Shown here one piece after another: positions 31,767 through 40,812 of a stretch of DNA of 64,000 nucleotides; positions within the stretch are counted from its first letter, which is position 1; each line of letters opens with the position of its first letter. This stretch comes from Streptomyces malaysiensis subsp. samsunensis (GTDB lineage Bacteria; Actinomycetota; Actinomycetes; Streptomycetales; Streptomycetaceae), in the NCBI RefSeq assembly GCF_024519315.1, contig NZ_JANIIC010000030.1:55154-119153 (forward strand), read 5' to 3'. Below the pieces are notes generated by a model. That model worked only from the letters and a program-made list of their open reading frames with translations, was not told where the DNA came from and did not search any database. The translations under genes were made by a program, and so were the position numbers.

Positions 31767-33641
31767 ATGTCGACGCTGTCACGGGAAGGTGCGGGCCCTG
31801 CCCGGTCGAGCGGAAGCGAGTCGCACGCCGAGCTGCGGCGCTGGCTCGAGGCCGTGCAGGCATTGAGCTCCGCGGTGAGTTCCGGACGAAGCCTGCGCGA
31901 GGTCCTCGACCTCGTCGCGGACACGGCGCGGTCCTTGCTGGGGTTCGACTTCTGCGGAGTGTTGATCCCCGACGGCTCCGGGCGGAACCTCGTGATCGAA
32001 GGATGGAGCGGACTGGCGGCCGAGTATGTGGCGCGCGTCAACTCCGACCGTCCGGTGCGGTTGCGCGGGAACGGTCTTCACCACGCACCGTCGAGTCAGG
32101 CATTTCGGTCGGGTGAGCCCGTCGCGGTGCGGGACATCGCCCGGGAGCCGCAGTTCACGCCATGGGGCGGGGTCGCGAAGGAGCAGGGTTACCGGTCGAT
32201 GCTCTCGGTGCCTCTGGTTGCCGGCAGCGAAGTGGTCGGCACGCTCAACAGCTACCACTCTGTCGCCCACGACTTCACCGATCACGAGATCGAGCGGCTC
32301 ACCTTGCTGGCCAATCACGCCGCGATCGCGCTCACCTCGGCACGGATGGTCAAGGAACTCCAGCAGCTGACCACCTCGCTTCGCGGCCAGCGCGACCTGC
32401 TGACGAAATCAGAACGCATCCACGAACGCCTCCTGGCGGTCGCGCTCCGGGCCGGCGGGCTCGACGGCATCGTCATGACGCTGGCGGAACTCGTATCGCG
32501 GCCCGTACTTGTCGAGGACGCGCGGGGCACCGTGCTCGCCCTCACCGGCCCTCTCGCGGAGTTGCCGGGCGCCGACGTCCGAGCGGCGCTGCCACTGGAG
32601 GAGGATCGGTCCGAGCCGCACATGCTCGGCACCGGCCTGGTCCGCGAGCATGGCGGCCATGTCGCTGTCACCGTTCGGCTGGCTGGTGAGGTGGTCGCCC
32701 GGCTGTGGCTGCCGCGCGGTGCTGGGGGATTCTCAGCACTTGACGAACGCGCCCTCGAACACGCCTCGATCGTGGTATCGCTCGAGCTGTTCCGGTTGCG
32801 CACCGGAACCGAGGTCGAGCACCGGCTGCGCGGCGAACTGCTCACCGACATCCTGAGCGGTGCCGCTGCCGAATCCCGCCCGCTGCGGGAGCGCGCCGAC
32901 CGACTGGGGCACGACTTGTCCCGGCCCCACGCCGCCCTCGTCGGCCAACTCGAGGTGGCGACCGGATCCCGGCGTCCCCGTGCCTACCAGCGAGCACTGA
33001 CTCTGGTGTCCGAGCTGGCTGCCACGTACAGACCGAGACCCCTGGTCGCGATGCACCAGGGAGCGATGGTCGCGCTCTGGCCCCTGGACGGGGTCCGTAC
33101 GGGAGCGGCAGCGGGCGCGACCGGACAGGCGGAGCCCATGGGTGCCGTCGCCTCCTCGATACGCCGCGCGATGGCTTCGGTTCCGGGCGCCGAGGGGGCA
33201 ACTGTGGCGGTGTCCGCCACCGAGCGACAGACCGTCCGGCAGGCGTACCGGACTGCCCGCGGAGCACTCAACGTGGCGCTGCGCACGGGGCGTTCCGACA
33301 TCGTTGTGACGCCGGACGACCTCGGCGTCGCGGGTCTGCTCCTGCAACTCAACGACGCCCGGCAGCTGGTGGCCTTCGCCGACCGTACCTTGGCGGCGGT
33401 TCGGGAGCACGATCTGCGGCGTGGCACTCATCTACTGCGGACGCTCCGCGTCTATCTGGACAGTGATCTCGGCAGGACCGAGGCCGCACAGAGGCTCAAC
33501 GTCCATCCCAATACGGTGAGCCAGCGCCTGCGGCGGATCGAAGTGGTGGCCGACATCGACCTCTCCGCTCCGACAACCATCGTGGAGGTCAGTGCGGCCC
33601 TCCTGCTCCTGGATGTCGCCGAGGGCGGACAGCCGGCCTGA
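31767..33641 (+). CDS. GAF-PucR transcriptional regulator
   Basis: The 624-residue protein has an N-terminal GAF sensor at about 25-195 (LLGFDFCGVLIPDGSG, YRSMLSVPLVAGSEVVGTLN, LTLLANHAAIALTSARMV). A CdaR/GGDEF-like middle region follows, then the PucR C-terminal helix-turn-helix at about 570-600 (RTEAAQRLNVHPNTVSQRLR). Such proteins activate catabolic operons in response to aromatic or N-heterocyclic ligands. The divergent position to the aldehyde dehydrogenase operon makes that operon the likely target. GTG or ATG choice is settled by ATG 31767, which leaves the whole GAF domain intact. Confidence 0.87.
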   Translation: MSTLSREGAGPARSSGSESHAELRRWLEAVQALSSAVSSGRSLREVLDLVADTARSLLGFDFCGVLIPDGSGRNLVIEGWSGLAAEYVARVNSDRPVRLRGNGLHHAPSSQAFRSGEPVAVRDIAREPQFTPWGGVAKEQGYRSMLSVPLVAGSEVVGTLNSYHSVAHDFTDHEIERLTLLANHAAIALTSARMVKELQQLTTSLRGQRDLLTKSERIHERLLAVALRAGGLDGIVMTLAELVSRPVLVEDARGTVLALTGPLAELPGADVRAALPLEEDRSEPHMLGTGLVREHGGHVAVTVRLAGEVVARLWLPRGAGGFSALDERALEHASIVVSLELFRLRTGTEVEHRLRGELLTDILSGAAAESRPLRERADRLGHDLSRPHAALVGQLEVATGSRRPRAYQRALTLVSELAATYRPRPLVAMHQGAMVALWPLDGVRTGAAAGATGQAEPMGAVASSIRRAMASVPGAEGATVAVSATERQTVRQAYRTARGALNVALRTGRSDIVVTPDDLGVAGLLLQLNDARQLVAFADRTLAAVREHDLRRGTHLLRTLRVYLDSDLGRTEAAQRLNVHPNTVSQRLRRIEVVADIDLSAPTTIVEVSAALLLLDVAEGGQPA

Positions 33642-34389
33642 GGGGGCGAAGCAGCCGCAAGGTGGAATCAGCTGTCGTCTCCCTGTGTCGTTGCGACACG
33701 AATCTCGCTTCGACCAGCAGTGCCCCGTACGTGTGCGTGCCCAGACCTGTTGCCGGACCTGGTGGCCGTCCACGCTCAGGAGCCTCACTATCGTCGGCCG
33801 CGGGGGCGATTGGGGACGTTGAGGTGCTGCGCTCCGGAGCCGTCGAGCGCCTGGGCCGCCTGTGCGCCGGAGGCCGTCCCTTCCCGCGGACCCTGGACGT
33901 CCCGGCCCGGGCCGCGGCGGAACAAGCCTTTGTATGAGCGCGGACCTGGCCGGCCGCGTACCAGGAGACTACCGGCAGTGTCTCTTCACCGAGCTCGCCA
34001 TGGCGGTCGACGAGAAGCGGGCGGGAAACGGGCTGGGGACGTGCACTCCCGGCTTCAGCAAGCCATAGCACTGCCCCGGCGCGGCGCCAGCGCATCGGCC
34101 TTGAGGCCATCCCAACGCGACGGCCAGTTCCATGCGTGTACGCGCTTCAGCGCACCGAACCGGTGTCGGGTGGTGGCCATATTCGTATTGAGATCCCCAA
34201 GGGATGGTTGTGATAAGGCAAAATTCCTTTTACTGTGCCGCCACTGCACTGAACAGCACAGGCCGGGCGCCCCGTCCGACGAAGGGCGCCCGGCCTGCCT
34301 GGTGCGGAACACGCCGTGCGGCCATGGCTTTCGCAGGCAGACGGCCGCAATAGCGGAAAGCCCACGCAACCAGTTCCCCGGAGGGTACC
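33642..34389. other. Intergenic region of 748 bp with a terminator
   Basis: Apart from the hairpin at 34259-34297 no gene is convincing. A 44-codon frame at 33934-34068 (MSADLAGRVPGDYRQ...) has no domain or good ribosome site. The part from 34170 to 34255 is AT-rich for this DNA and may hold a promoter or spacer. Confidence 0.4.
34259..34297. terminator. Perfect 14-bp stem hairpin
   Basis: CAGGCCGGGCGCCC (34259-34272) pairs with GGGCGCCCGGCCTG (34284-34297) around an 11-base loop. It lies between the PucR gene and the PEP mutase-like gene, and could end transcripts from either side. Confidence 0.7.
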
Positions 34390-35241
34390 GTGAGCCACCC
34401 CAATCGGCTACGTCAGGCAATCAGCGCAGGCGGCACCACGCCCCTGATCGGCGTCTTCGATATGTTCTCCGCGTCCGTCGCGGCCCGGCACTACGACGGA
34501 ATGTTCATCTCCGGATTCGGCTTCGCCGCGTCCCACTACGGCCTGCCCGACATCGGCTTCATCGCCTGGCCGGACATCACCGCCTTCGTCCAGCGCCTGC
34601 GTCTGGCCTTCCCACGCCAGCACCTGCTCGTGGACATCGACGACGGCTACGTCGATCCGGAGACCGCGTGCCATGTCGTGCAGAGCCTGGAGGCGATCGG
34701 CGCTTCCGGCGTCGTCCTGGAGGACCAGAAGCGCCCGCGGCGCTGCGGACACGTCGACGGCAAGCAGGTGCTACCGCTGGAGGAGTATCTGGAGAAGCTC
34801 GACATGGTTCTCGCCGCGCGCCGGGAGCTCATCGTGGTCGCCCGCACGGATGCGACCGAGGAGGGCGAGATCCTGCGCCGCGCCAAGGCACTGGCGGCCA
34901 CCGACGCCGACGTCGTGCTCGTGGACGGAGTGCGCAGCATCGAATGGATCCACAAGGTGCGGCGCATCATCGGCGACAAGCCCCTGCTGTTCAACCAGAT
35001 CGCCGGCGGCAAGTCGCCCCGGCTGTCGTTGAGCGAGTTGTCGGAACTGGGCGTCGATGTCGCCATCTACAGCACCCCCTGCCTGTTCGCGGCGCAGACC
35101 GCCATCGACCGGGCACTGACCAAGTTGAGGGAGGCCGACGGCCGCCTCCCGCAGACCGGTCCGGACACCGTCGGTGTCGCCGAGTGCCTAGCACTGCTGG
35201 AGAAGAACATCAGCCGCCACCACGAGCACGTCCCCTCCTGA
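34390..35241 (+). CDS. PEP mutase / isocitrate lyase superfamily enzyme
   Basis: The 283-residue TIM-barrel protein has GVFDMFSASVAARHYDGMFIS, the metal loop LLVDIDDGYVDPE, EDQKRPRRCGHVDGK (the C-G-H of the lyase-type gating loop) and VVARTDATEEGEILRRAKAL. The Cys-Gly-His points to a C-C lyase such as 2-methylisocitrate or 2,3-dimethylmalate lyase, or a carboxy-PEP mutase, rather than an oxaloacetate hydrolase. Dimethylmalate lyase acts in nicotinate fermentation, which fits the pyridine theme, but this is only suggestive. GTG 34390 follows GGAGGGTACC. A terminator follows, then a transporter gene. Confidence 0.82.
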   Translation: MSHPNRLRQAISAGGTTPLIGVFDMFSASVAARHYDGMFISGFGFAASHYGLPDIGFIAWPDITAFVQRLRLAFPRQHLLVDIDDGYVDPETACHVVQSLEAIGASGVVLEDQKRPRRCGHVDGKQVLPLEEYLEKLDMVLAARRELIVVARTDATEEGEILRRAKALAATDADVVLVDGVRSIEWIHKVRRIIGDKPLLFNQIAGGKSPRLSLSELSELGVDVAIYSTPCLFAAQTAIDRALTKLREADGRLPQTGPDTVGVAECLALLEKNISRHHEHVPS

Positions 35242-35303
35242 CATCCGGGGCCGACAGGGGGACCGCGCCCCGCGACGTGAGCCGCCCGCGGTCCCCGGTC
35301 CTT

Positions 35304-35331
35304 CCCGCGCCCGGCACCAGCCGGGCGCGGG
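35304..35331. terminator. Hairpin with 12-bp stem
   Basis: CCCGCGCCCGGC (35304-35315) and GCCGGGCGCGGG (35320-35331) enclose ACCA. It lies 63 bases past the PEP mutase-like stop and 32 bases before the transporter start, so it probably ends or attenuates the first transcript. Confidence 0.7.
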
Positions 35332-35362
35332 TCCCACGCCATCGGATTCAAGGCAGGAGCGC

Positions 35363-36430
35363 ATGTTCCGGACTCTCACCCGCGCCGCGCGCGGTCTGGC
35401 GCGCCGCGTCGACTGGTACATCGTCGCGCTGTTCGGCGCCATCGGCGTCGCCACCCTCGCTCCGGCCGAGCGACAGGCGGCGGAGATCGTCTCCTCGCTG
35501 ACCCAGGTGGCGATCGGACTGCTGTTCTTCCTCTACGGAGCCAGACTCTCCCCGTCGGCCGCGCTGGAGGGCGTACGGCACTGGCGGTTGCATCTGCCCG
35601 TCCTGGCCCTGACGTTCGTGGCCTTCCCGCTGGTCGCGCTGGCCATCGCCCTGCTACCGGATCGGATGCTCGGTGCCGAGCTCACCGCCGGTGTGCTCTT
35701 CCTGGCCGTGCTGCCGTCCACCGTCCAGTCCTCCATCGCCTTCACCTCCTTGGCACGCGGCAACGTGGCCGCGGCCCTGTGCTCGGCGTCGTTCTCCACG
35801 GTGCTGGGCGTTGTCCTCACCCCTGCCCTGGCGGTCCTGCTGATCCAGCGAACCGAGGGCGGCGGCATCCCGTTCGGCTTCGGCCAACTTGGCGACATCG
35901 TCGTACAGTTGCTGCTGCCGTTCCTCGCGGGGCAGGTGGTACGGCGCTGGATCTCCGACTGGCTCGGCCGGTACCGCGGCCTGATCAGTGTCTGTGACCG
36001 GGGTTCGATTCTGCTGGTGGTCTACTCGGCGTTCAGCCGGGGTATGACCACCGGCATCTGGCAGCGCGTGTCGTCGGCGCGGCTGATGCTGCTCGGCGGG
36101 CTGTGCGTGCTGCTGTTGTGTGTCGCCCTCCTCCTGGCCGACCGCTGTGCGCGGATGTTGCACCTGTCCCGGGAGGATCGGGTGACCGCGGTCTTCTGCG
36201 GCGCCACCAAGAGCCTGGCCAGCGGGCTGCCCATGGCCTCCGTGCTGTTTCCGGCGAGCCGGGTCGCCATGACCGTACTGCCCTTGATGCTCTACCACAC
36301 CCTCCAGCTCGTGGTCTGTGCATGGCTGGCCCGCCGCTGGCCGACCGCCCTCCGCAGCACAACGACGCAGTCCACTCCCCACACGCCCGCTCCGGCCGTC
36401 GGCCCCCGCTCCGACCCCCCGGTCCACTGA
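35363..36430 (+). CDS. SBF-like (bile acid:Na+ symporter superfamily) transporter
   Basis: The 355-residue membrane protein has about ten hydrophobic segments. GLLFFLYGARLSPSAALEG and GVLFLAVLPSTVQSSIAFTS carry the first conserved block. AVFCGATKSLASGLPMASVLF is the second block with the polar K-S-L-A-S-G core, as in the YfeH/SBF_like group. Members move organic anions with sodium or protons. The final 35 residues are a Pro/Thr/Ser-rich tail. Its place after the lyase suggests transport of an organic acid handled by that enzyme, but the substrate is unknown. Confidence 0.82.
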   Translation: MFRTLTRAARGLARRVDWYIVALFGAIGVATLAPAERQAAEIVSSLTQVAIGLLFFLYGARLSPSAALEGVRHWRLHLPVLALTFVAFPLVALAIALLPDRMLGAELTAGVLFLAVLPSTVQSSIAFTSLARGNVAAALCSASFSTVLGVVLTPALAVLLIQRTEGGGIPFGFGQLGDIVVQLLLPFLAGQVVRRWISDWLGRYRGLISVCDRGSILLVVYSAFSRGMTTGIWQRVSSARLMLLGGLCVLLLCVALLLADRCARMLHLSREDRVTAVFCGATKSLASGLPMASVLFPASRVAMTVLPLMLYHTLQLVVCAWLARRWPTALRSTTTQSTPHTPAPAVGPRSDPPVH

Positions 36431-36763
36431 CTCCCTGGTTTTCCCGGCAGCTCATGCCGGGTGCACCACGAACGGACCGAAGCACATGTGGAGAAGGCCG
36501 CCACCTTCGACCCCAATGAGCCTGGTCGGGAGGACTGGCCCGACCACCTGGCTCCGTAGGCGCGGTTGCACCAGCGGCAGGACGGCACCCGGCCGCCGGA
36601 CGAGGACGCCCTCAAGGACCGGTCTCGCGTACGCCACCCAGGAAGGGGGGAAGGGGCCCCGCCTCCATCGTGTCCCGCGGCGAGCTGGAAAATCTCAGTC
36701 GCATCGCGGGGATGGACAAGGCCCTCCCCAGGTGGAGGACCACCCCAGGCGGAAGACCAACCG
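36431..36763. other. Degenerate stretch without a recognisable gene
   Basis: Short frames such as one at 36484-36558 (HVEKAATFDPNEPGREDWP) look protein-like but have no start and no recognisable family. The part near 36690-36760 may be the lost N-terminus of the nucleotidyltransferase that follows. Confidence 0.35.
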
Positions 36764-37340
36764 ATGGGCGTCCTGGCCGGGTGCGGGCCCGGGACGGCCA
36801 TCGGCACCCCCTACCCCCTGGTCATCACCGGCGGGTACGCCGTCCAGGCGCACGGCCTGGTCGACCGGCTCAGCCAGGACCTCGACGTCGCCACGGAGAA
36901 CCCCGCGCCCATGGCGGAGATCACCCGCACTCTCACCGCCGGGCTGGCCGAGCGCGGCTGGCACGTGAGAGAGGTGGGCGTGGACCCGCTCTCCGGCCGT
37001 CTCGTGGTCACCGATCCCGCCGGCGGTGAGCAGTGCGAGGTCGACATCCTCAAAGAGGCGTTCTGGCGCCCACCCGCAGCGACCGAGTACGGCCCTGTCC
37101 TCGCCCTGGACGACGTCATCGGCACGAAGCTGCGCGCGCTGGCCGGCCGCGGGGCTGTGCGTGACCTCATCGACGTCCACGCCGCCTCCCGCCTCCATAC
37201 CAAAACCGGTGGCCGATGCAGAGGAAGAGGTCGCCGAGCTCTCGTTCGCAGGCCGCGTCCGCATGTTCGTCGATCGCGGTGGGAGGCTGTCCGTATCACA
37301 GCCCAGCCATTTCCCCGATCCACTCGTTGGAGGGGCGGTC
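36764..37340 (+). pseudogene. AbiEii/AbiGii-type nucleotidyltransferase (toxin-like), frameshifted
   Basis: From about 36764 the frame gives a minimal nucleotidyltransferase: PYPLVITGGYAVQAHGLVDR with the G-G start, SQDLDVATENPAPM with the D-x-D pair, GEQCEVDILKEAFWRPP with the third acidic residue, and LALDDVIGTKLRALAGRGAVRDLIDVHAA. This is the AbiEii abortive-infection/MNT toxin pattern. After about 37200 the C-terminus continues in another frame (VADAEEEVAELSFAGRVRMF), so the gene is broken. No clear antitoxin is adjacent, which fits a decayed or orphan defence gene. Confidence 0.65.
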
Positions 37341-37775
37341 CGGCAAGACCGCCCCTGACACACCACCAGCCGACTACGCTCCGGACGACGCCTCTGACCA
37401 GGCCAGATAGCGAAACGCTGCTGGAGTACCAACCTCTCTCGCGACACGTGGGCCACTGCGACGGCCCCTCGGAGGGGGTGCGTCTGCGTCGTGTGGGCGG
37501 CGCGGGACGGCCAGCGCTGGGTGCGCGCGGTGGCCGCCGCGACCCTGGCGGCGGGCGAGTTGGTGCGCCGGGCGAGGCGTACGGGCCGGAGCCGGAGCCC
37601 GAACCAACTCGACGATTCAGACGGCTGGAGATCTTCAAGTGTCGGAGTTATTGCTGCGTGGGCTGGTGACGGCTGCCCCGCCTCAAACGGATGCAGTACC
37701 GCCCCGCCCTCCTCGCCGGATTCATCGCCAAGACCGGCCTGATCCAGCTGCCGTAACGCCGACCTTTGAAGGTCT
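37341..37775. other. Degenerate stretch without a clear gene
   Basis: Short frames give RDGQRWVRAVAAATLAAGEL (near 37505) and LKRMQYRPALLAGFIAKTGL (near 37684). These look like pieces of real proteins, the second like a conserved C-terminus, but I could not assign families. No start or ribosome site supports a gene. Confidence 0.3.
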
Positions 37776-37976
37776 CTAGCGGTAACAGGATCCGCCGAGA
37801 ATCACCATCTCCCCGTCGAGATGGTTGAATGTGCCCACGCCGAAATCACCGTGCCGGAGCAGCTCGCCGATTGTCACGTCGCCGTCGTACATGCCATCGA
37901 TCAACGCCCCCCATCGTCGAGGTCTGATAGATCTCTCGCGTGCGCTGCGCATCATGGCGACCGTCATGCGTCCCAT
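37776..37976 (-). pseudogene. Acetolactate decarboxylase N-terminal fragment, copy 1
   Basis: Minus-strand sequence reads EIYQTSTMGALIDGMYDGDV, TIGELLRHGDFGVGTFNHLD and GEMVILGGSCYR before TAG at 37776-37778. This is the start of the alpha-acetolactate decarboxylase family, in which a GDFGxGTF-xxLDGEM segment is typical. A G6 run in the plus-strand C6 tract near 37909 adds one base, so EIYQTST and ALIDGMY lie in different frames. The remaining two thirds of the enzyme (with the zinc-binding histidines) are absent. A second fragment lies at 38229. Confidence 0.7.
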
Positions 37977-38228
37977 CGGCGAGAGGCACCGTGGGAGGTT
38001 TCGGGTGGACGCAAGTCGGCCAGCTTTCCGGGAATTGCTGCGCCCGGTGATGCGCGCGGCGCGTGCAGCCCTAGTCGTCGCAGGTCACCACCGGTCCGAC
38101 GCTCATGCTGTAACGCACCGGCCCTGAAGAATACCTTCACTGGAAGATGCGCCGGGCGCATCGTGGCCCATATGGCCGCGGATCCGGGCCGGTGATGGTT
38201 GTGTCGGCACGGTTGAAGTAGGCGTTGA
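37977..38228. other. Spacer between the two decarboxylase fragments
   Basis: No gene, domain or hairpin was recognised in this stretch. Confidence 0.35.
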
Positions 38229-38336
38229 TCACGGTGGCACGACGTTCTGGATTATCACGTCGCCTTCGCACACGCCGTCGATCAAGGCTCGCGTCGTCGA
38301 GGTCTGACAGATCTCGACGGGCGCGCTGCGCGTCAT
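38229..38336 (-). pseudogene. Acetolactate decarboxylase N-terminal fragment, copy 2
   Basis: The minus strand reads SAPVEICQTSTTRALIDGVC and EGDVIIQNVVPP, homologous to copy 1 at 37776-37976 for roughly 90 bases (CAGCGC...GAGATCT.TCAGACCTCGACGA...TTGATCGA.GGC) and then diverging. It stops with TGA at 38229-38231. It is too short to be active. The arrangement suggests duplication followed by decay. Confidence 0.6.
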
Positions 38337-38499
38337 GCATGCGCTTTGTCTTGAACCGTGCCTAAACTTGGGTGATATCGGGTTCTTTGGGCTGTCGCAT
38401 TCTCGCGGTGTGCGGCAGACGCCGCATAAGAACGCCCACATCCTCAGGGGTGACCGCCGGTTGGGCCCCCAGCAACTCGAGCCAGCTAGAGGTGCACCT

Positions 38500-40812
38500 G
38501 TGTATCAATGGACGCGGCGCGAGGACGAAAGACTGCTCACGGGGAAGGGCCGCTATGTCGCCGATATCGAAGTGCCGGACCGTCTTGACGCTGTGTTCGT
38601 GAGAAGTAAGGTCGGCCACGGTGCGCTGCGCGCGGTGGACTGCCGCGCGGCTCGTGAAGTGCTTGGCGTGGTGGGCGCCTGGTCCGCCGCCGACCTCATG
38701 GACATGCCCCCGTGCGCCCACTCGGCAGCTACCCTGCAGGACCTGCCTCCGGTTCCGCATACCGTGCTGGCCAAACTGTCCTCGGATGAGGCGGTCGTCG
38801 GCCGCGAGTGGCCCGCGCTGGTGAAGGAACGCGTGCGCTACGCGGGCGAGGCGGTCGCGGTGGTCCTGGGGGAGGACCGGTACCGGGCCGAGGACGGGGC
38901 CGCCGAGGTCACCTTCCAGGTCGACCCGCTGCCCGCAATGGTGACGCCGTCCGCCGCTGCCGCGGATTCGACCCTGCTCTTCGAGGGACTGAGCAACATC
39001 GCCCTGCGGGGAGAGGCTGGCAAGCCCATCGAGGACAAGGTGTGGCAGGACGCGGCCGCGGTGGTGGAGGCCCGGTACCGCCAGAACCTCCTGATGCCCA
39101 CCCCGATGGAATGCAGGACGATCCTCGCCGTCCCGGAGGGCGACCGGCTGACGGTCTGGTCGGGGCACCAGATGCCCCACCGGCTCCGGCGCGAGCTGGC
39201 GGCACTGCTGGGCTGGTCGCAAGAGCAGGTACGTGTGGTGGTCCCGGACACCGGCGGGGCGTTCGGGTCGAAGAGCGCGTCCTTCCCGGAGTTCGTCATG
39301 GTCGCCTTCCTGGCGGTCAAGCTGCGGCGGCCTGTCCGGTGGATCGAGGACCGTCTGGAATCCATGCTGGTCGCCACGCGAGGCCGCGGCCAGGACCAGC
39401 ATGCGCGGCTGGCCGCCGACGCTGACGGGCGGCTTCTCGCCTACGAGCTCCATATCGACGCCGATGTCGGTGCCTACCCTCACCTAGGGGTCGGACTGCC
39501 GATGCAGACCGCCTGGATGGCGACCGGCGCCTACTGCACCCCGCAGGTCCATGCGACCGTCCGCTCGATCCTCACCAACACCATGCTCACCTACCCCTAC
39601 CGGGGCGCCGGGCGGCCGGAGGCGGTGATCGCGCTGGAGCGGTCCATGGACACGATGGCCCGTCGGCTGGGTATTGACCCGGCGGAGCTGCGGCGCCGGA
39701 ACTTCATCCCGCCCGAGAGCTTCCCGTACACGACTCCCACCGGCCGGACCTACGACAGCGGCGAATACGCACGCGCGCTCGATCTGGCGCTGGAGACTGT
39801 CGAGTACGACATGTGGCGGGCCGAACAGGCCCGGCGCCGGACGGACCCGACCGCCAAGCCTCTGGGAATCGGCTTGTCCTGCTATGTCGAGCGCTCCGGT
39901 GGGGAGCCGGGTGGCCTCCACGAGTTCGGCAGCATCGAGGTCGGCACGGACGGCACGATCACCGCGCGGTGCGGCGCCGCTTCCAGCGGCCAGAGCCACG
40001 AGACGGTGTTCCCCCCGCTGGTCGCCAAGACCCTGGGAGTGGATGAACAGCGCGTCCGGCTGATCGAGGGCGACACCGACGAACAGCCCCAGGGTCTGGG
40101 CTCCTTCGCCAGCCGAACCGCGCAGGTCACGGGTGCGATGCTGCAGCATGCCTCCCAACTGGTCATCGAGGAGGCCAAGCAGAGGGCCGCGAACCTGTGG
40201 GATCTGCCCCTGGAGCAGGTGGAGTGGTCCGACGGCACGGTACACGCGGCCCAAGACGGTTCGGCCGCCATGGACATCAGCGAGCTGGTCAAGGCCACCG
40301 GGCCCCTGCGCGTGGAGGACCGCTTCGAGACGGGGATGGAGTTCCCCTTCGGTACCCACGTGGCGGTGGCCGAGGTCGACCCGGAACTCGGCACCGTGCA
40401 ACTGCTGAAGGTGGTGACGGTCGACGACTGCGGTGTGGTGCTCAACCCCGACATCGTCCACGCGCAGGCATTCGGGTCCGCTCTGCAGGGCATCGGCCAG
40501 GCACTGTACGAGGCCATCCCCTACGGCGACAACGGAGTTCCCATACTGGCCAACGGCCTGCTGGACTACCTGCTGCCGACCTATACCGAGCTGCCACCCA
40601 TCGAGGCCAAGGACACCTGCACGCCGAGCCCGAGCTCCCCGCTGGGCGCCAAGGGCGCCGGCGAGTCGGGCTGCATCGGCCTGCCGGCCGCGGTCGTCAA
40701 CGCCGTGGTCGACGCACTCCAGCCGGCCGACTGCGACCTGCTGCAGATGCCCCTCACCCCGGATGTGGTGTGGCGAGCGGCCCGAGCCCCGAAGCTGGAG
40801 GAGGCCCGGTGA
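38500..40812 (+). CDS. Molybdenum hydroxylase large (molybdopterin) subunit, xanthine dehydrogenase family
   Basis: The 770-residue protein starts at GTG 38500 after AGAGG. It begins with WTRREDERLLTGKGRYVADI, the normal N-terminus of these subunits. The Moco domains show DTGGAFGSKSASFPEFVMVA, YRGAGRPEAVIALERSMD (the form II GAGR active-site loop near 369, not the CO dehydrogenase type) and the catalytic Glu in GAKGAGESGCIG near 716-724. It hydroxylates an aromatic or N-heterocyclic carbon using water. Its stop overlaps the FAD subunit start (GTGA). The order is large, FAD, Fe-S. With the amidohydrolase and DHPH-like monooxygenase downstream it could act on a pyridine carboxylate. Confidence 0.9.
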   Translation: MYQWTRREDERLLTGKGRYVADIEVPDRLDAVFVRSKVGHGALRAVDCRAAREVLGVVGAWSAADLMDMPPCAHSAATLQDLPPVPHTVLAKLSSDEAVVGREWPALVKERVRYAGEAVAVVLGEDRYRAEDGAAEVTFQVDPLPAMVTPSAAAADSTLLFEGLSNIALRGEAGKPIEDKVWQDAAAVVEARYRQNLLMPTPMECRTILAVPEGDRLTVWSGHQMPHRLRRELAALLGWSQEQVRVVVPDTGGAFGSKSASFPEFVMVAFLAVKLRRPVRWIEDRLESMLVATRGRGQDQHARLAADADGRLLAYELHIDADVGAYPHLGVGLPMQTAWMATGAYCTPQVHATVRSILTNTMLTYPYRGAGRPEAVIALERSMDTMARRLGIDPAELRRRNFIPPESFPYTTPTGRTYDSGEYARALDLALETVEYDMWRAEQARRRTDPTAKPLGIGLSCYVERSGGEPGGLHEFGSIEVGTDGTITARCGAASSGQSHETVFPPLVAKTLGVDEQRVRLIEGDTDEQPQGLGSFASRTAQVTGAMLQHASQLVIEEAKQRAANLWDLPLEQVEWSDGTVHAAQDGSAAMDISELVKATGPLRVEDRFETGMEFPFGTHVAVAEVDPELGTVQLLKVVTVDDCGVVLNPDIVHAQAFGSALQGIGQALYEAIPYGDNGVPILANGLLDYLLPTYTELPPIEAKDTCTPSPSSPLGAKGAGESGCIGLPAAVVNAVVDALQPADCDLLQMPLTPDVVWRAARAPKLEEAR

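Noticed and set aside
33934..34068. Small gene MSADLAGRVPGDYRQ...
   Set aside because: No ribosome site, no family and it is short. Chance is likely in GC-rich DNA.
38335..38499. Longer start of the Mo hydroxylase large subunit
   Set aside because: The added 55 residues do not match the family, and GTG 38500 has a ribosome site and the typical N-terminus.
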